A stretch of DNA of 15,160 nucleotides from UBA3818 sp051881895 (GTDB lineage: Bacteria > Bacillota > Clostridia > Oscillospirales > Ruminococcaceae). Of the stretch, positions 1 through 6,406 are shown piece after piece. The stretch covers positions 1 through 15,160 of the forward strand of contig JBJEQT010000072.1 of assembly GCA_051881895.1 (NCBI GenBank). Direction: 5' to 3'. The notes beneath the pieces were generated by a model that ran no database searches, was not told the origin of the DNA, and worked only from the letters and a program-made list of their open reading frames with translations. Numbering within the stretch: the stretch's first letter is position 1; the number at the start of each line of letters is the position of its first letter. The position numbers and the translations under genes were made by a program.

Positions 1-328
1 AATCCGTGACAATCTGATACTGGATCAGCGTATTCAAGGTAGTGGACTTGATGTACTCGGAAACCGTTACGTCATCGTAAAGGACTTCACCCCACTGGAT
101 GCCGTCCGTAAAATAGGCGGCGGTATCCTCGCAGACAATGGAAAGCCAATAGTAATACAGTTCGGCGGAAATATCCGAGCCGTTAATGGTCATGACTGTC
201 GTTTCCGGATCGGTGCCAGTGATTTTTTTGACCAGCGCCTCATCCTTGCCTTTTCCACATCCGGTCAGGGACACGGCTATCAGCACGGCGGCCAGAAACA
301 GGGTTAAAACGGATCTGCGAATTTTCAT
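1..328 (-). CDS. Foldase-like (SurA/PrsA N-terminal type) lipoprotein, partial
   Basis: Reading leftward from ATG 328, this gene is open to the window edge, so only about the first 109 residues are visible and the C-terminus is missing. The start is set by TAGGAG about 6 nt upstream. Residues 1-24 form a lipoprotein signal: basic MKIRR, a hydrophobic core, then the lipobox LTGC with Cys24 as the predicted lipidation site. The mature protein would be anchored on the outer face of the membrane. Residues about 45-63 (VMTINGSDISAELYYYWLS) resemble the N-terminal segment of SurA/PrsA-type chaperone-foldases, where a short strand with NG precedes a helix rich in Tyr. The PPIase domain, if present, lies outside the window. 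This function is inference from a weak pattern; a generic hypothetical lipoprotein is the fallback. The lipoprotein call is secure. Confidence 0.7.
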   Translation of the reverse strand, partial: MKIRRSVLTLFLAAVLIAVSLTGCGKGKDEALVKKITGTDPETTVMTINGSDISAELYYYWLSIVCEDTAAYFTDGIQWGEVLYDDVTVSEYIKSTTLNTLIQYQIVTD

Positions 329-408
329 GAGAAACTCCTATGGACTGTGGGAAAGCCCGCAGCCTTTCCTGCCCTTGCGGCGGACAGCAGCCGAAATCAA
401 ACGCTTAT

Positions 409-438
409 ATTCTACCACAAGGGCAAAACGGGGAACAA
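409..438 (-). promoter_or_regulatory. Candidate promoter of the lipoprotein gene
   Basis: On the minus strand TTGTTC (438-433) and TAGAAT (414-409) are separated by 18 nt, which puts the transcript start near 402 and leaves a leader of about 73 nt before the lipoprotein ATG. Both boxes are close to sigma-A consensus. Position and orientation fit, but there is no other support. Confidence 0.45.
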
Positions 439-496
439 CCGGAAAAGATGAATGATCGGTAAACTTTTGCCGCTTTCGGTGAAAAGCAGGTGAACG

Positions 497-1438
497 TTAC
501 CGCAGATCTTTCACCCAGCCGTAAACCTGGGCAATATCAGATGGGGTGGTGCGGCAGCATCCGCCGATCAGCCGCGCGCCGGCTTCATACCAGGCTTGGG
601 AGGCAAGGGCGAATCCCCCTTCTTCCGAAGTGCCTTTCCAGGTTTTGGAAACAGGGTCGTATATTTCGCCGGAGTTGGGGTATACAGCGACCGGCTTTTG
701 AGAAGCAGAGCGGATTTCCCGAATCAGGGAAGGCAGAAGATGCGGCGGCGTGCAGTTGATGCCAATGGCCGCTACCTGGGGGAACACATCCATCGCGGCG
801 GCGCAGACGGCGAGAGAAGTGCCGTCGCAGATGGTGGTTTCGCTATTGCAGCTGAAGCTGGTCCAGCACAGGGCGTTTTCAAATTCGCCGACAACCTTTG
901 CCATGGCTTGCGCCTCGAACAGGCAAGGGATCGTTTCGCAGGCGAGGACATCGGCTCCTGCTTCCAGCAAAAGCTGTATGCGGCGCCGGTGGAAATCCAT
1001 CAGATCCGGCTCGGAGATGGTGTAGTCGCCCCGATATTCGCTGCCGTCGGCCAGATACGCGCCATAAGGGCCAACCGCCGCGACAATCAGCGGATAAGGC
1101 CGGCCTTTCCGATTTTCAGGGTCCTGCCAGAACCGATCCCGGGCCTTGGCGGCGATGGTCACCGAATCGGTGATGAATTTTTCCGCCTGGGCAAGGGAGT
1201 AGCCTTTTTTGACAAATCCATCGATGGTAGCCTGATAGCTGGCGGTCATGGCGCAGTCTGCACCGGCTTTGAAATACTCGTAATGGACCTGCTCAATGAT
1301 TTCCGGCCGTTCCGCCAGCACCTTGGCAGACCAGAGCGCGTCGTTGAGATCCAGCCCCTTTCGTTCCAGCTCGGTGGCCATGGCGCCATCGAGAATGAGC
1401 ACTTTGTGGTCCTGTAAAAACTGTTCGATCCGATTCAT
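497..1438 (-). CDS. mmuM: Homocysteine S-methyltransferase
   Basis: The 313-residue product matches the full length of MmuM/YbgG-type cytoplasmic enzymes, which make methionine by moving a methyl group to homocysteine from S-methylmethionine or S-adenosylmethionine. The N-terminal LDGAMATELE (16-25) is the family opening of the TIM barrel. The zinc/thiolate cysteines are present: GINC (Cys229) and GGCC (Cys294-Cys295). ACET (167-170) is another conserved barrel segment. The start is supported by AGGAG about 8 nt upstream. The gene begins 12 nt after the metallo-hydrolase gene stops, so the two are almost certainly co-transcribed. No cobalamin or folate domain is present, which argues against MetH. 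Which methyl donor is used cannot be told from sequence. I see no clear terminator after the stop. Confidence 0.9.
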   Translation of the reverse strand: MNRIEQFLQDHKVLILDGAMATELERKGLDLNDALWSAKVLAERPEIIEQVHYEYFKAGADCAMTASYQATIDGFVKKGYSLAQAEKFITDSVTIAAKARDRFWQDPENRKGRPYPLIVAAVGPYGAYLADGSEYRGDYTISEPDLMDFHRRRIQLLLEAGADVLACETIPCLFEAQAMAKVVGEFENALCWTSFSCNSETTICDGTSLAVCAAAMDVFPQVAAIGINCTPPHLLPSLIREIRSASQKPVAVYPNSGEIYDPVSKTWKGTSEEGGFALASQAWYEAGARLIGGCCRTTPSDIAQVYGWVKDLR

Positions 1439-1450
1439 AAAAAACTCCTT

Positions 1451-2083
1451 TTATTTTTGATAGGTTAAAACGGCAATTTGTTTGGAAAGCGAAGGGCCGA
1501 TAGTCAGGCAATTACCCGGGTAGCGGCAGACAGGGTAGCTATCCGCGAGGGCAAGAAAATCCTCCACTTCGCCGATAACGGGAATTCCATATTCGCCAAA
1601 CCGATAGTGCATGGGGAGCACGACATTGGCCGAAAGCTGCTCCGCGACATGGCGAGCCTGTGCAGCGTCGATGGTGTAAAATCCGCCGACCGGTACCATC
1701 AGGACATCGCAGGCCCCGATTTGCCCGACTTGCTCTTTGGTCAGAAGATGCCCCAGATCGCCGCAATGGACCAGTGTTTTGCCGAAAGCGCGGATGACGT
1801 GGATCAGATTTTCGCCCCGCTTGTTCCCGTGGCAGTCGTCGTGCCAGGCACGGACAACACGGATTTGAAAGGGCGAGGCAGCAGTTGTATCCTGCAGGGA
1901 AACGGCAGGCAGCCATGCGTGATCATGATGCCCGTGGCTGCAAAGAACCTCATTGGCGCTTAACTGCAGCGGAGCATATCCGTCCAGACTGTTGTCATAA
2001 GGATCCAGAACCAGGGTGTATCCGCCGGCGGCCAAGGAAAAACAGGAATGGCCATGCCAGGTAATGGTGATTTCCGAATTCAT
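1451..2083 (-). CDS. Metallo-beta-lactamase-fold hydrolase (UlaG/UPF0173-like)
   Basis: This 210-residue protein has the compact MBL fold without extra domains. The opening strands carry ITWHGHSCF (6-14), typical of the UlaG/UPF0173 branch. The metal motif HxHxDH is intact as H50-G-H52-H53-D54-H55. Further ligand candidates are His106/Asp109 in HCGDLGH (106-112) and His159 in PMHYR. The protein is therefore expected to be an active, cytoplasmic metal-dependent hydrolase; the substrate is unknown. The start follows GGAGG at 7 nt spacing. It is the first gene of a two-gene unit with the homocysteine methyltransferase. That pairing does not by itself indicate a shared pathway, although removal of a damaged or cyclic metabolite linked to methionine metabolism is conceivable. 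Confidence 0.85.
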   Translation of the reverse strand: MNSEITITWHGHSCFSLAAGGYTLVLDPYDNSLDGYAPLQLSANEVLCSHGHHDHAWLPAVSLQDTTAASPFQIRVVRAWHDDCHGNKRGENLIHVIRAFGKTLVHCGDLGHLLTKEQVGQIGACDVLMVPVGGFYTIDAAQARHVAEQLSANVVLPMHYRFGEYGIPVIGEVEDFLALADSYPVCRYPGNCLTIGPSLSKQIAVLTYQK

Positions 2084-2146
2084 AAGAACCCTCCTTTTTT
2101 ATCGGAACAGCAAAGAAGTCAATATAAAACAAGAAAAGATATCTTT

Positions 2147-2152
2147 ATTATA
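2147..2152 (-). promoter_or_regulatory. Candidate -10 box of the MBL-mmuM operon
   Basis: A TATAAT hexamer on the minus strand lies in a very A/T-rich stretch about 65 nt upstream of the hydrolase start. No convincing -35 hexamer sits at 16-18 nt; TTTCTT at 16 nt is the best available. The assignment rests mainly on the perfect -10 and its location. Confidence 0.35.
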
Positions 2153-2247
2153 ATAAAAAATTGCAAAAAAGAAAGAGAAACCCACCGAAGGACAAAAGAT
2201 TTTTACGGGCGATCTACGCAAAAATCCCCCTTTTTCTAGTTCGGTTG

Positions 2248-2256
2248 TGCTATAAT
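2248..2256 (+). promoter_or_regulatory. Extended -10 promoter of the LUD gene
   Basis: TGCTATAAT matches the extended -10 form TGnTATAAT. There is no good -35 box, which extended -10 promoters can tolerate. The predicted start is near 2263, giving an unusually long leader of about 150 nt before the ATG at 2415. Confidence 0.6.
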
Positions 2257-2262
2257 AAAAGC

Positions 2263-2414
2263 AGCGAGAGCCAAGGGCTTTTGAGAAGCTTTGGACGGCT
2301 GAGGGGAGTGGCCGGAATGCCGGCCCGTTGGACATCCAAAACGTCAAATGCACCGGCAAGGCAAGCGGGCCTGTTCGTAACAGGCCTGCCGAGATGACTG
2401 CGGAGGGAAAAGCA
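2263..2414 (+). promoter_or_regulatory. Long structured 5' leader of the LUD gene, possible cis-regulatory RNA
   Basis: The roughly 150 nt between the predicted start and the LUD ATG has far more pairing than an ordinary leader. Visible stems are: GGCCGG/CCGGCC with loop AATG near 2309-2324; an 8-bp perfect hairpin GGCCTGTT/AACAGGCC with loop CGT near 2369-2387; an imperfect CCAAGGGCTT/AAGCTTTGG arm near 2271-2294; and enclosing GTCA/TGAC and CGGC/GCCG pairings around the 8-bp hairpin. The GGAGGG ribosome binding site (2402-2407) lies just 3' of this fold. I compared it by eye with T-box, SAM-I, cobalamin, lysine, glycine, THF, ykkC and c-di-GMP consensus motifs and did not recognise any of them. 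It could be a riboswitch, a protein-bound leader, or only a GC-rich UTR. Confidence 0.4.
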
Positions 2415-3047
2415 ATGGATCAGAATTTGCGGAAAATGATGGACAAGCGGATTGAAAAAACCATCGAAAACCTGAAAAAGAACCGGATGGAAGCCTATTA
2501 CGCTCCGACCAAAGCGGAAGTGGTGTCTCTTGTGGATCAACTGTGCCGGCCGGGAGAAACCGTGGCGGCAGGCGGTTCCATGACGTTATTTGAGACAGGC
2601 GTTATCGACCATTTAAACAGCGGGAAATATCACCATCTGGACCGATACGCGAAAAACGCGGATGTTCAGCAGGTGATGCGGGAAGCCTTTTTTGCCGATA
2701 CCTATTTTACCAGCACCAATGCGCTGACCGAAGAGGGGGAGCTTTACAATGTGGACGGCAACGGCAACCGGGTCGCGGCAATGCTGTTTGGCCCCAAGCA
2801 GGTGATTGTGGTGGCCGGATACAATAAAATCGTCGCCGATGGGGAAGAGGCGGTGAGAAGGGTCGAGAAAATCGCGGCGCCAGCTAACGCGGTTCGCCTG
2901 GGCCTGCCGGCGCCCTGCACTGCGGTGGGAGAGTGTGTGCATTGCCGGTCGGACGGGCGGATCTGCTGCGATTATGTCCGGATGGGGATGCAGCGCACGC
3001 CGGGCCGGGTAAAGGTGATCATTGTGGGCGAAACGCTGGGGTATTAA
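2415..3047 (+). CDS. LUD (DUF162/YkgG) domain protein
   Basis: A 210-residue protein of the LUD family, whose best-known members are LutB/LutC of the lactate-oxidation complex. In Clostridia short stand-alone LUD proteins are common and mostly uncharacterised. The family core is visible as VAAGGSMTLFETGV (50-63), FADTYFTSTNALTEEGELYNVDGNGNR (93-119, key residues N102, E107, D114, N116) and VIVVAGYNKIV (130-140). A cysteine-rich tail follows: Cys168, Cys174, Cys177, Cys184 and Cys185, arranged C-x5-C-x2-C-x6-CC, which could bind zinc or an Fe-S cluster. The open frame reaches back to 2328, but ATG 2415 is preferred because GGAGGG lies 7 nt upstream and the region before it is structured leader. 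No lutA/lutB partners are nearby, so a role in lactate oxidation is not supported. Confidence 0.85.
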   Translation: MDQNLRKMMDKRIEKTIENLKKNRMEAYYAPTKAEVVSLVDQLCRPGETVAAGGSMTLFETGVIDHLNSGKYHHLDRYAKNADVQQVMREAFFADTYFTSTNALTEEGELYNVDGNGNRVAAMLFGPKQVIVVAGYNKIVADGEEAVRRVEKIAAPANAVRLGLPAPCTAVGECVHCRSDGRICCDYVRMGMQRTPGRVKVIIVGETLGY

Positions 3048-3061
3048 CCGGGATTTTTGGC

Positions 3062-3095
3062 GCCGCTCTGTGCTTTTGCGCAGGGCGGCTTTTTA
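3062..3095 (+). terminator. Rho-independent terminator of the LUD gene
   Basis: Twelve-base arms 3062-3073 and 3078-3089 pair with only two G-T wobbles around a TTTT loop, followed directly by TTTTT. The T tract runs into the stop codon of the convergent pentapeptide gene. On the minus strand the hairpin has no T tract, so it serves mainly the LUD gene. Confidence 0.85.
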
Positions 3096-3725
3096 TTGGA
3101 CCGAAATCCCCGCGGCACGCGCAAGATCTGCTGCCTGTTCATAGGAAATCACACAGCCCCGCAGCTGAGAGAGCTCCCAGCGGACATCCCGGATATCGCA
3201 GGAGCGATAATCCGCTTTATCAAGCTTGGCGCGGGAAAAATCGGCCCTTGTCAGCCGGGTTTCCTCCAGCGACAGGGAGGAAAAGACCGCTTCGGCAAAA
3301 AAAGCTTCGGAAAAATCGCTGTGCTGCAGCAGACAGTTTTTCCATTTGCTGTTCAAAAAATTGGTATACGGCGCTATGGCATGCTGAAAAGCAGTGTCGC
3401 GGAACACCGCTTCGGAAAATACCGCGCCGGATAATTTGCAGTTTTTGAATACCGCCCGGCGAAACGAGCAATCCGGCAGCTGTAGGTTGGAAAGGTCGCA
3501 GGAATCGAATATCACATCGCAAAACCGGCAGCTTTCCAGGCGGCATTGGATAAACCGGCAGTTGGAAAAGACGCATTGGTCCACGTCGCATCCCCGCAAT
3601 TCCAGCGCCTGCATCTTCTGCCCGGAAAATTGCAATCCGCGTATCTCCTCTGCGTCGGGACCCCAAAATTGCGCGAAATCTCCGGGCAAAAGATGCTCCG
3701 GCAAAATCGGAAAAATAAGCTGCAT
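3093..3725 (-). CDS. Pentapeptide-repeat protein
   Basis: The 210-residue product has tandem five-residue repeats with a central Phe/Leu and Ala/Cys two positions earlier, running from about residue 42 to 190 (for example CVFSN, CRFIQ, CRLES, AVFKN, AVFSE, ADFSR, AKLDK, ADYRS). Such repeats fold into a right-handed quadrilateral beta-helix. Cysteine is unusually frequent at the inward i-2 position in the first half. Qnr/MfpA proteins, which mimic DNA and protect gyrase, share the fold and approximate length, but the repeat does not identify a function. No signal peptide or membrane segment is seen. The start at 3725 is chosen over longer in-frame options because a good promoter lies just upstream at 3753-3781, so a start at 3848 would be outside the transcript. 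AAGGGA provides the ribosome binding site. Monocistronic. Confidence 0.85.
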   Translation of the reverse strand: MQLIFPILPEHLLPGDFAQFWGPDAEEIRGLQFSGQKMQALELRGCDVDQCVFSNCRFIQCRLESCRFCDVIFDSCDLSNLQLPDCSFRRAVFKNCKLSGAVFSEAVFRDTAFQHAIAPYTNFLNSKWKNCLLQHSDFSEAFFAEAVFSSLSLEETRLTRADFSRAKLDKADYRSCDIRDVRWELSQLRGCVISYEQAADLARAAGISVQ

Positions 3726-3752
3726 GTTACCATCCCTTTCCCTTTTGGCCTT

Positions 3753-3781
3753 ATTATATCCCCGTTGACCCATGGATGCAA
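3753..3781 (-). promoter_or_regulatory. Promoter of the pentapeptide-repeat gene
   Basis: TTGCAT (3781-3776) and a perfect TATAAT (3758-3753) stand 17 nt apart on the minus strand. The transcript should begin near 3746, about 20 nt before the ATG, which settles the choice of start codon. Confidence 0.7.
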
Positions 3782-3869
3782 ATGACGCGGAATCGTCATT
3801 TTTTAAACCAGTTATCGTATATTTTATGAAGATTGTAAATAATTTCAATAAAAAATATTAACTAATATA

Positions 3870-3898
3870 TTGAATTTTAGTACATTTTCTGTTACTAT
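3870..3898 (+). promoter_or_regulatory. Candidate promoter of the DUF969-DUF979-pcp-GGCT operon
   Basis: TTGAAT (3870-3875) and TACTAT (3893-3898) are separated by exactly 17 nt, and TGT precedes the -10 as an extended element. The predicted start near 3905 leaves a 55-nt leader. The -10 is imperfect (4 of 6). Confidence 0.5.
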
Positions 3899-3914
3899 GG
3901 ATTTACAGTTCAGC

Positions 3915-3939
3915 ACGCAAAGTATTTTGAGGTTTGCGT
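3915..3939 (+). other. Leader hairpin upstream of the DUF969 gene
   Basis: A perfect 7-bp inverted repeat, ACGCAAA (3915-3921) and TTTGCGT (3933-3939), with an 11-nt loop, lies between the predicted transcript start and the AAGGAGG at 3946-3952. As DNA it could be an operator for a dimeric repressor; as RNA it is a modest hairpin next to the ribosome binding site. No regulator is known for it. Confidence 0.4.
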
Positions 3940-3959
3940 ACATAGAAGGAGGAAACTGT

Positions 3960-4661
3960 ATGGAACTATTTAAACTCGTTGGTGTTCTGTTTGTTGTGGT
4001 AGGTTTTATCCTCAAATGGGACACGATTGCAACGGTTGTTGCAGCGGGCATCATTACTGGTTTGGTAGCGATGATGAACGGCACGATGACTTTTATCGGG
4101 ATTTTTGAAACCCTCGGGTCTTCGTTTGTTTCTCAGCGTACCGCAACTCTGTTTGCTTTGACTGTCGGTATTATCGGTATCTGTGAGCGGTACGGACTGA
4201 AAGACAAAGCAACGGACTTCATCAAAAAACTCAGCAAACTCACCACCGGCGGCCTGCTTTCTGTATGGCTGATCATCCGTACTCTTTCTGCCGCATTTTC
4301 TCTGCGCCTGGGCGGCCATGTTCAGTTTATCCGTCCTATCATCCTGCCGATGGCGGAAGGCGCTGCTTATGTTAAATTCGGCGAGCTCGACGAAAAGGGC
4401 GAAGACGAAATCAAAGGTGCTGCCGCAGCGACGGAGAACTACGGTAACTTCTTTGGCCAGAACTGCTTTATGGGCGCTTCCGGTACCCTGCTGATCGTAT
4501 CCACGTTGGTCGCTCAGGGTTATGAAGTCGATGCGCTGCAGATTGCAATGGCTTCTTGGCCGATCGCAATCGTTATTATGGTCGTTGGTATCGTGATGAA
4601 CTTCTTTGTGGACCGCAAACTGGTCGCCAGATATGCGAAGAAGTCTTCTGCCACCAAATAA
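3960..4661 (+). CDS. DUF969 family integral membrane protein
   Basis: The 233-residue hydrophobic protein matches the DUF969 family in length, gene order and character. Several membrane segments are evident: residues about 5-25 (LVGVLFVVVGFILKW...), 27-45 (ATVVAAGIITGLVAMM), 63-80 (TATLFALTVGIIGICERYG), 95-113 and 200-222 (ASWPIAIVIMVVGIVMNFFV). A conserved-looking polar stretch, ENYGNFFGQNCFMGASGTL, sits about residues 159-178 and may line a substrate path. ATG 3960 is preferred over an in-frame TTG at 3870 because AAGGAGG lies 7 nt before it and the TTG is inside the -35 box. It is followed 31 nt later by the DUF979 gene. In other genomes this pair is found next to pcp and is thought to form a two-component permease, but no transport substrate has been established to my knowledge. 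Confidence 0.85.
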   Translation: MELFKLVGVLFVVVGFILKWDTIATVVAAGIITGLVAMMNGTMTFIGIFETLGSSFVSQRTATLFALTVGIIGICERYGLKDKATDFIKKLSKLTTGGLLSVWLIIRTLSAAFSLRLGGHVQFIRPIILPMAEGAAYVKFGELDEKGEDEIKGAAAATENYGNFFGQNCFMGASGTLLIVSTLVAQGYEVDALQIAMASWPIAIVIMVVGIVMNFFVDRKLVARYAKKSSATK

Positions 4662-4692
4662 GAGCAGGATACTGTAAGGAGGCGTATTTAGT

Positions 4693-5634
4693 ATGATTCC
4701 AAGTGAAATCACCAGCATTTACAATCCTATTTTGGCTGAGGTTTTCTTCTCCATTATCGGTTTGGTATTTATCGCTAACGGCGTGAAGGCATTTCGTGAT
4801 ACTACCACCGCCAAACATGTGACCACCGGTCTGTTCTGGGTCATCATGGGCGTGTGCTTTATCGTTGGAAAATATATCCCGTCCTGGATCGTCGGCGTTC
4901 TGATCGTTGCCAGCGCGGTTCTCACCGCAATCGGCGGCGTGGTACAGACCAAAAACGACGTTCCTACCAAAGAAGAAACCCGCGCCAATGCGGACCGCAT
5001 TGGTTATAAGATCTTTATCCCGGCTTTGATGCTTGCTTTGGTATCCGTTCTCGCCGCTGCGCTGGGACTGGTATCCGGCAACAACGCGATCGGTGTATCG
5101 GCTATTTTCGGCGCCATCGCGGTATTTGCCATCACCAAAGCACCGGCTAAGAGCATCGTAACAGAGGGCAACCGTCTGTTGGATAATATGGGCTCCGTGG
5201 CGTTCCTGCCGCAGCTTCTGGCAGCGCTGGGCGTTTTGTTCACCGCCTGCGGCGTTGGCGATGTTATTTCCAAGGGCGTAGCCAGCATCATTCCGGAAGG
5301 CAGCCGTTTCATCGCGGTAGCGGTATACTGCATCGGTATGGCGCTGTTCACCGTCATCATGGGCAACGGTTTCGCTGCTTTCTCGGTAATCACTGTAGGT
5401 ATCGGTATCCCGTTCCTGATCATGCAGGGCGCAGATCCTGTTGTGGTCGGCGCAATGGGCCTGACCGCTGGTTACTGCGGAACGCTGTTGACCCCCATGG
5501 CTGCAAACTTCAACATTATGCCCGCGGCTCTGTTGGAAACCAAGAGCAAATATGCGGTCATCAAGGCACAGGCTCCCACTGCCATTGTCATGCTGATCAT
5601 CCATATTTTCCTGATGTACTTCCTGGCGTTTTAA
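4693..5634 (+). CDS. DUF979 family integral membrane protein
   Basis: A 313-residue polytopic membrane protein of the DUF979 family, the usual partner of DUF969. About eight to ten hydrophobic segments can be read, for example residues 10-30, 44-62, 65-84, 113-130, 137-152, 170-190, 213-233 and 290-312. A polar, glycine-rich segment, GNGFAAFSVITVGIG, is near residues 222-236, followed by GLTAGYCGTLLTPMAANFNIMPAAL around 256-280, which contains conserved-looking Asn and Pro within a membrane stretch, as is common in transporters. AAGGAGG lies 10 nt before the start. Placed between DUF969 and pcp, it is most simply the second half of a peptide or pyroglutamate importer. That role is inference from context; the sequence shows membrane topology only. 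Confidence 0.85.
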   Translation: MIPSEITSIYNPILAEVFFSIIGLVFIANGVKAFRDTTTAKHVTTGLFWVIMGVCFIVGKYIPSWIVGVLIVASAVLTAIGGVVQTKNDVPTKEETRANADRIGYKIFIPALMLALVSVLAAALGLVSGNNAIGVSAIFGAIAVFAITKAPAKSIVTEGNRLLDNMGSVAFLPQLLAALGVLFTACGVGDVISKGVASIIPEGSRFIAVAVYCIGMALFTVIMGNGFAAFSVITVGIGIPFLIMQGADPVVVGAMGLTAGYCGTLLTPMAANFNIMPAALLETKSKYAVIKAQAPTAIVMLIIHIFLMYFLAF

Positions 5635-5701
5635 TGTTGCGTTTTAACAAAAAGGCAGCTTGAAAACAGCTACAGAGATATCTGTTTGGAATAAGACAAA
5701 T

Positions 5702-5730
5702 ACCGCACGGTCCTTTCAGGGCCGTGCGGT
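5702..5730 (+). other. Strong hairpin between the DUF979 and pcp genes
   Basis: Arms 5702-5713 and 5719-5730 form a 12-bp stem with one G-T wobble around the loop TTTCA. The following sequence (GTTATAATCTCATTTTG) is only moderately T-rich, so it is at best a leaky terminator. It could lower downstream expression or protect the 3' end of the membrane-protein mRNA after processing. Confidence 0.6.
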
Positions 5731-5738
5731 GTTATAAT
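5730..5738 (+). promoter_or_regulatory. Possible internal extended -10 promoter for pcp-GGCT
   Basis: TGTTATAAT, matching TGnTATAAT, begins at the last base of the hairpin and lies 27 nt before the pcp ATG. The -35 position falls in the hairpin and has no consensus hexamer. If active, it would let the two enzymes be expressed without the membrane proteins. Confidence 0.4.
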
Positions 5739-5764
5739 CTCATTTTGATTTGAAAGGAGAAGTT

Positions 5765-6406
5765 ATGAAAATTTTGATTACTGGCTTTGACCCGTTCGGA
5801 GGAGAATCGGTTAATCCTGCTTTGGAAGCGGTCAAGCTGATGAAGGACGAAATTGCAGGCGCTAAAATTGTAAAACTGGAAATTCCGACTGTTTTTCACA
5901 AATCGGTAGAAAAAATCCATGAGACCATGAAAGCGGAGAAGCCGGATGTGGTTTTGAGCATCGGCCAGGCAGGCGGACGTTTCGGCGTAACCCCCGAGCG
6001 GGTAGCTATCAATGTGGATGATGCGCGCATCAAAGACAATGAGGGCAATCAGCCGGTCGATGTGCCGGTCTTTGCCGACGGCGCGCCGGCGTATTTTTCC
6101 AGCCTTCCGGTCAAGGCAATGGTGGAAGCGATTAAGGCAAAAGGACTTCCGTCTTCGCTGTCCAACTCGGCGGGAACTTTCGTGTGCAACCACGTAATGT
6201 ACGGTGTGTTGTACTATATCGACAAGGAGTTCCCAGGGGTACGCGGCGGATTCATCCATGTACCTTTTATCACCAATCAGGTTGTGACGAAGCCCAATGT
6301 GCCGTCGATGGCGTTGGCGGATATCACCGAAGCGCTGGAAGCTGCGGTAGAGGCTATCGTGAAAAATGAAAAAGATATCCAGGCCGTAGGAGGCGAAATT
6401 CACTGA
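5765..6406 (+). CDS. pcp: Pyroglutamyl-peptidase I (pyrrolidone-carboxylate peptidase)
   Basis: This cytoplasmic cysteine peptidase (family C15) removes N-terminal 5-oxoproline from peptides. The 213-residue length is typical. The catalytic triad is complete: Glu78 in TPERVAIN, Cys141 in SAGTFVCNHVMYG and His165 in GGFIHVPF, each offset by three from the classical 81/144/168 numbering. The N-terminal ITGFDPFGGESVNP (5-18) is the family signature that forms the pyroglutamate pocket. ATG 5765 is preferred to an in-frame TTG at 5750, because AAAGGAG (5753-5759) lies between them at ideal spacing. It follows the DUF979 gene by 130 nt that contain a hairpin and a possible internal promoter. Its stop codon overlaps the start of the next gene by one base (TGATG), which implies translational coupling. 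Confidence 0.96.
   Translation: MKILITGFDPFGGESVNPALEAVKLMKDEIAGAKIVKLEIPTVFHKSVEKIHETMKAEKPDVVLSIGQAGGRFGVTPERVAINVDDARIKDNEGNQPVDVPVFADGAPAYFSSLPVKAMVEAIKAKGLPSSLSNSAGTFVCNHVMYGVLYYIDKEFPGVRGGFIHVPFITNQVVTKPNVPSMALADITEALEAAVEAIVKNEKDIQAVGGEIH

Noticed and set aside
596..1417. Long plus-strand open frame (273 codons) opposite the homocysteine methyltransferase
   Set aside because: It lies wholly antisense to a gene with intact family motifs, lacks a ribosome binding site, and its translation is low-complexity Gly/Arg/Ala typical of a shadow frame.
2263..2414. T-box or SAM riboswitch upstream of the LUD gene
   Set aside because: There is no TGGNACCGCG antiterminator motif, no S-box core, and no terminator hairpin with a U tract before the start codon. 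I kept it only as an unidentified leader.
2328..2414. 29-residue N-terminal extension of the LUD protein
   Set aside because: The frame is open, but ATG 2415 has GGAGGG at ideal spacing, the upstream ATG has none, and the segment is strongly self-paired.
4576..5604. 342-codon minus-strand open frame across the DUF969/DUF979 region
   Set aside because: It is antisense to two membrane-protein genes with good start sites. Its composition (many H, D, Q, R, N) is what complementing hydrophobic codons produces, and it has no motif.
5702..5738. Full terminator separating the DUF979 and pcp genes into two operons
   Set aside because: The stem is strong, but the sequence after it has no continuous T run, so complete termination is not supported. 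I describe it as a hairpin or leaky attenuator.
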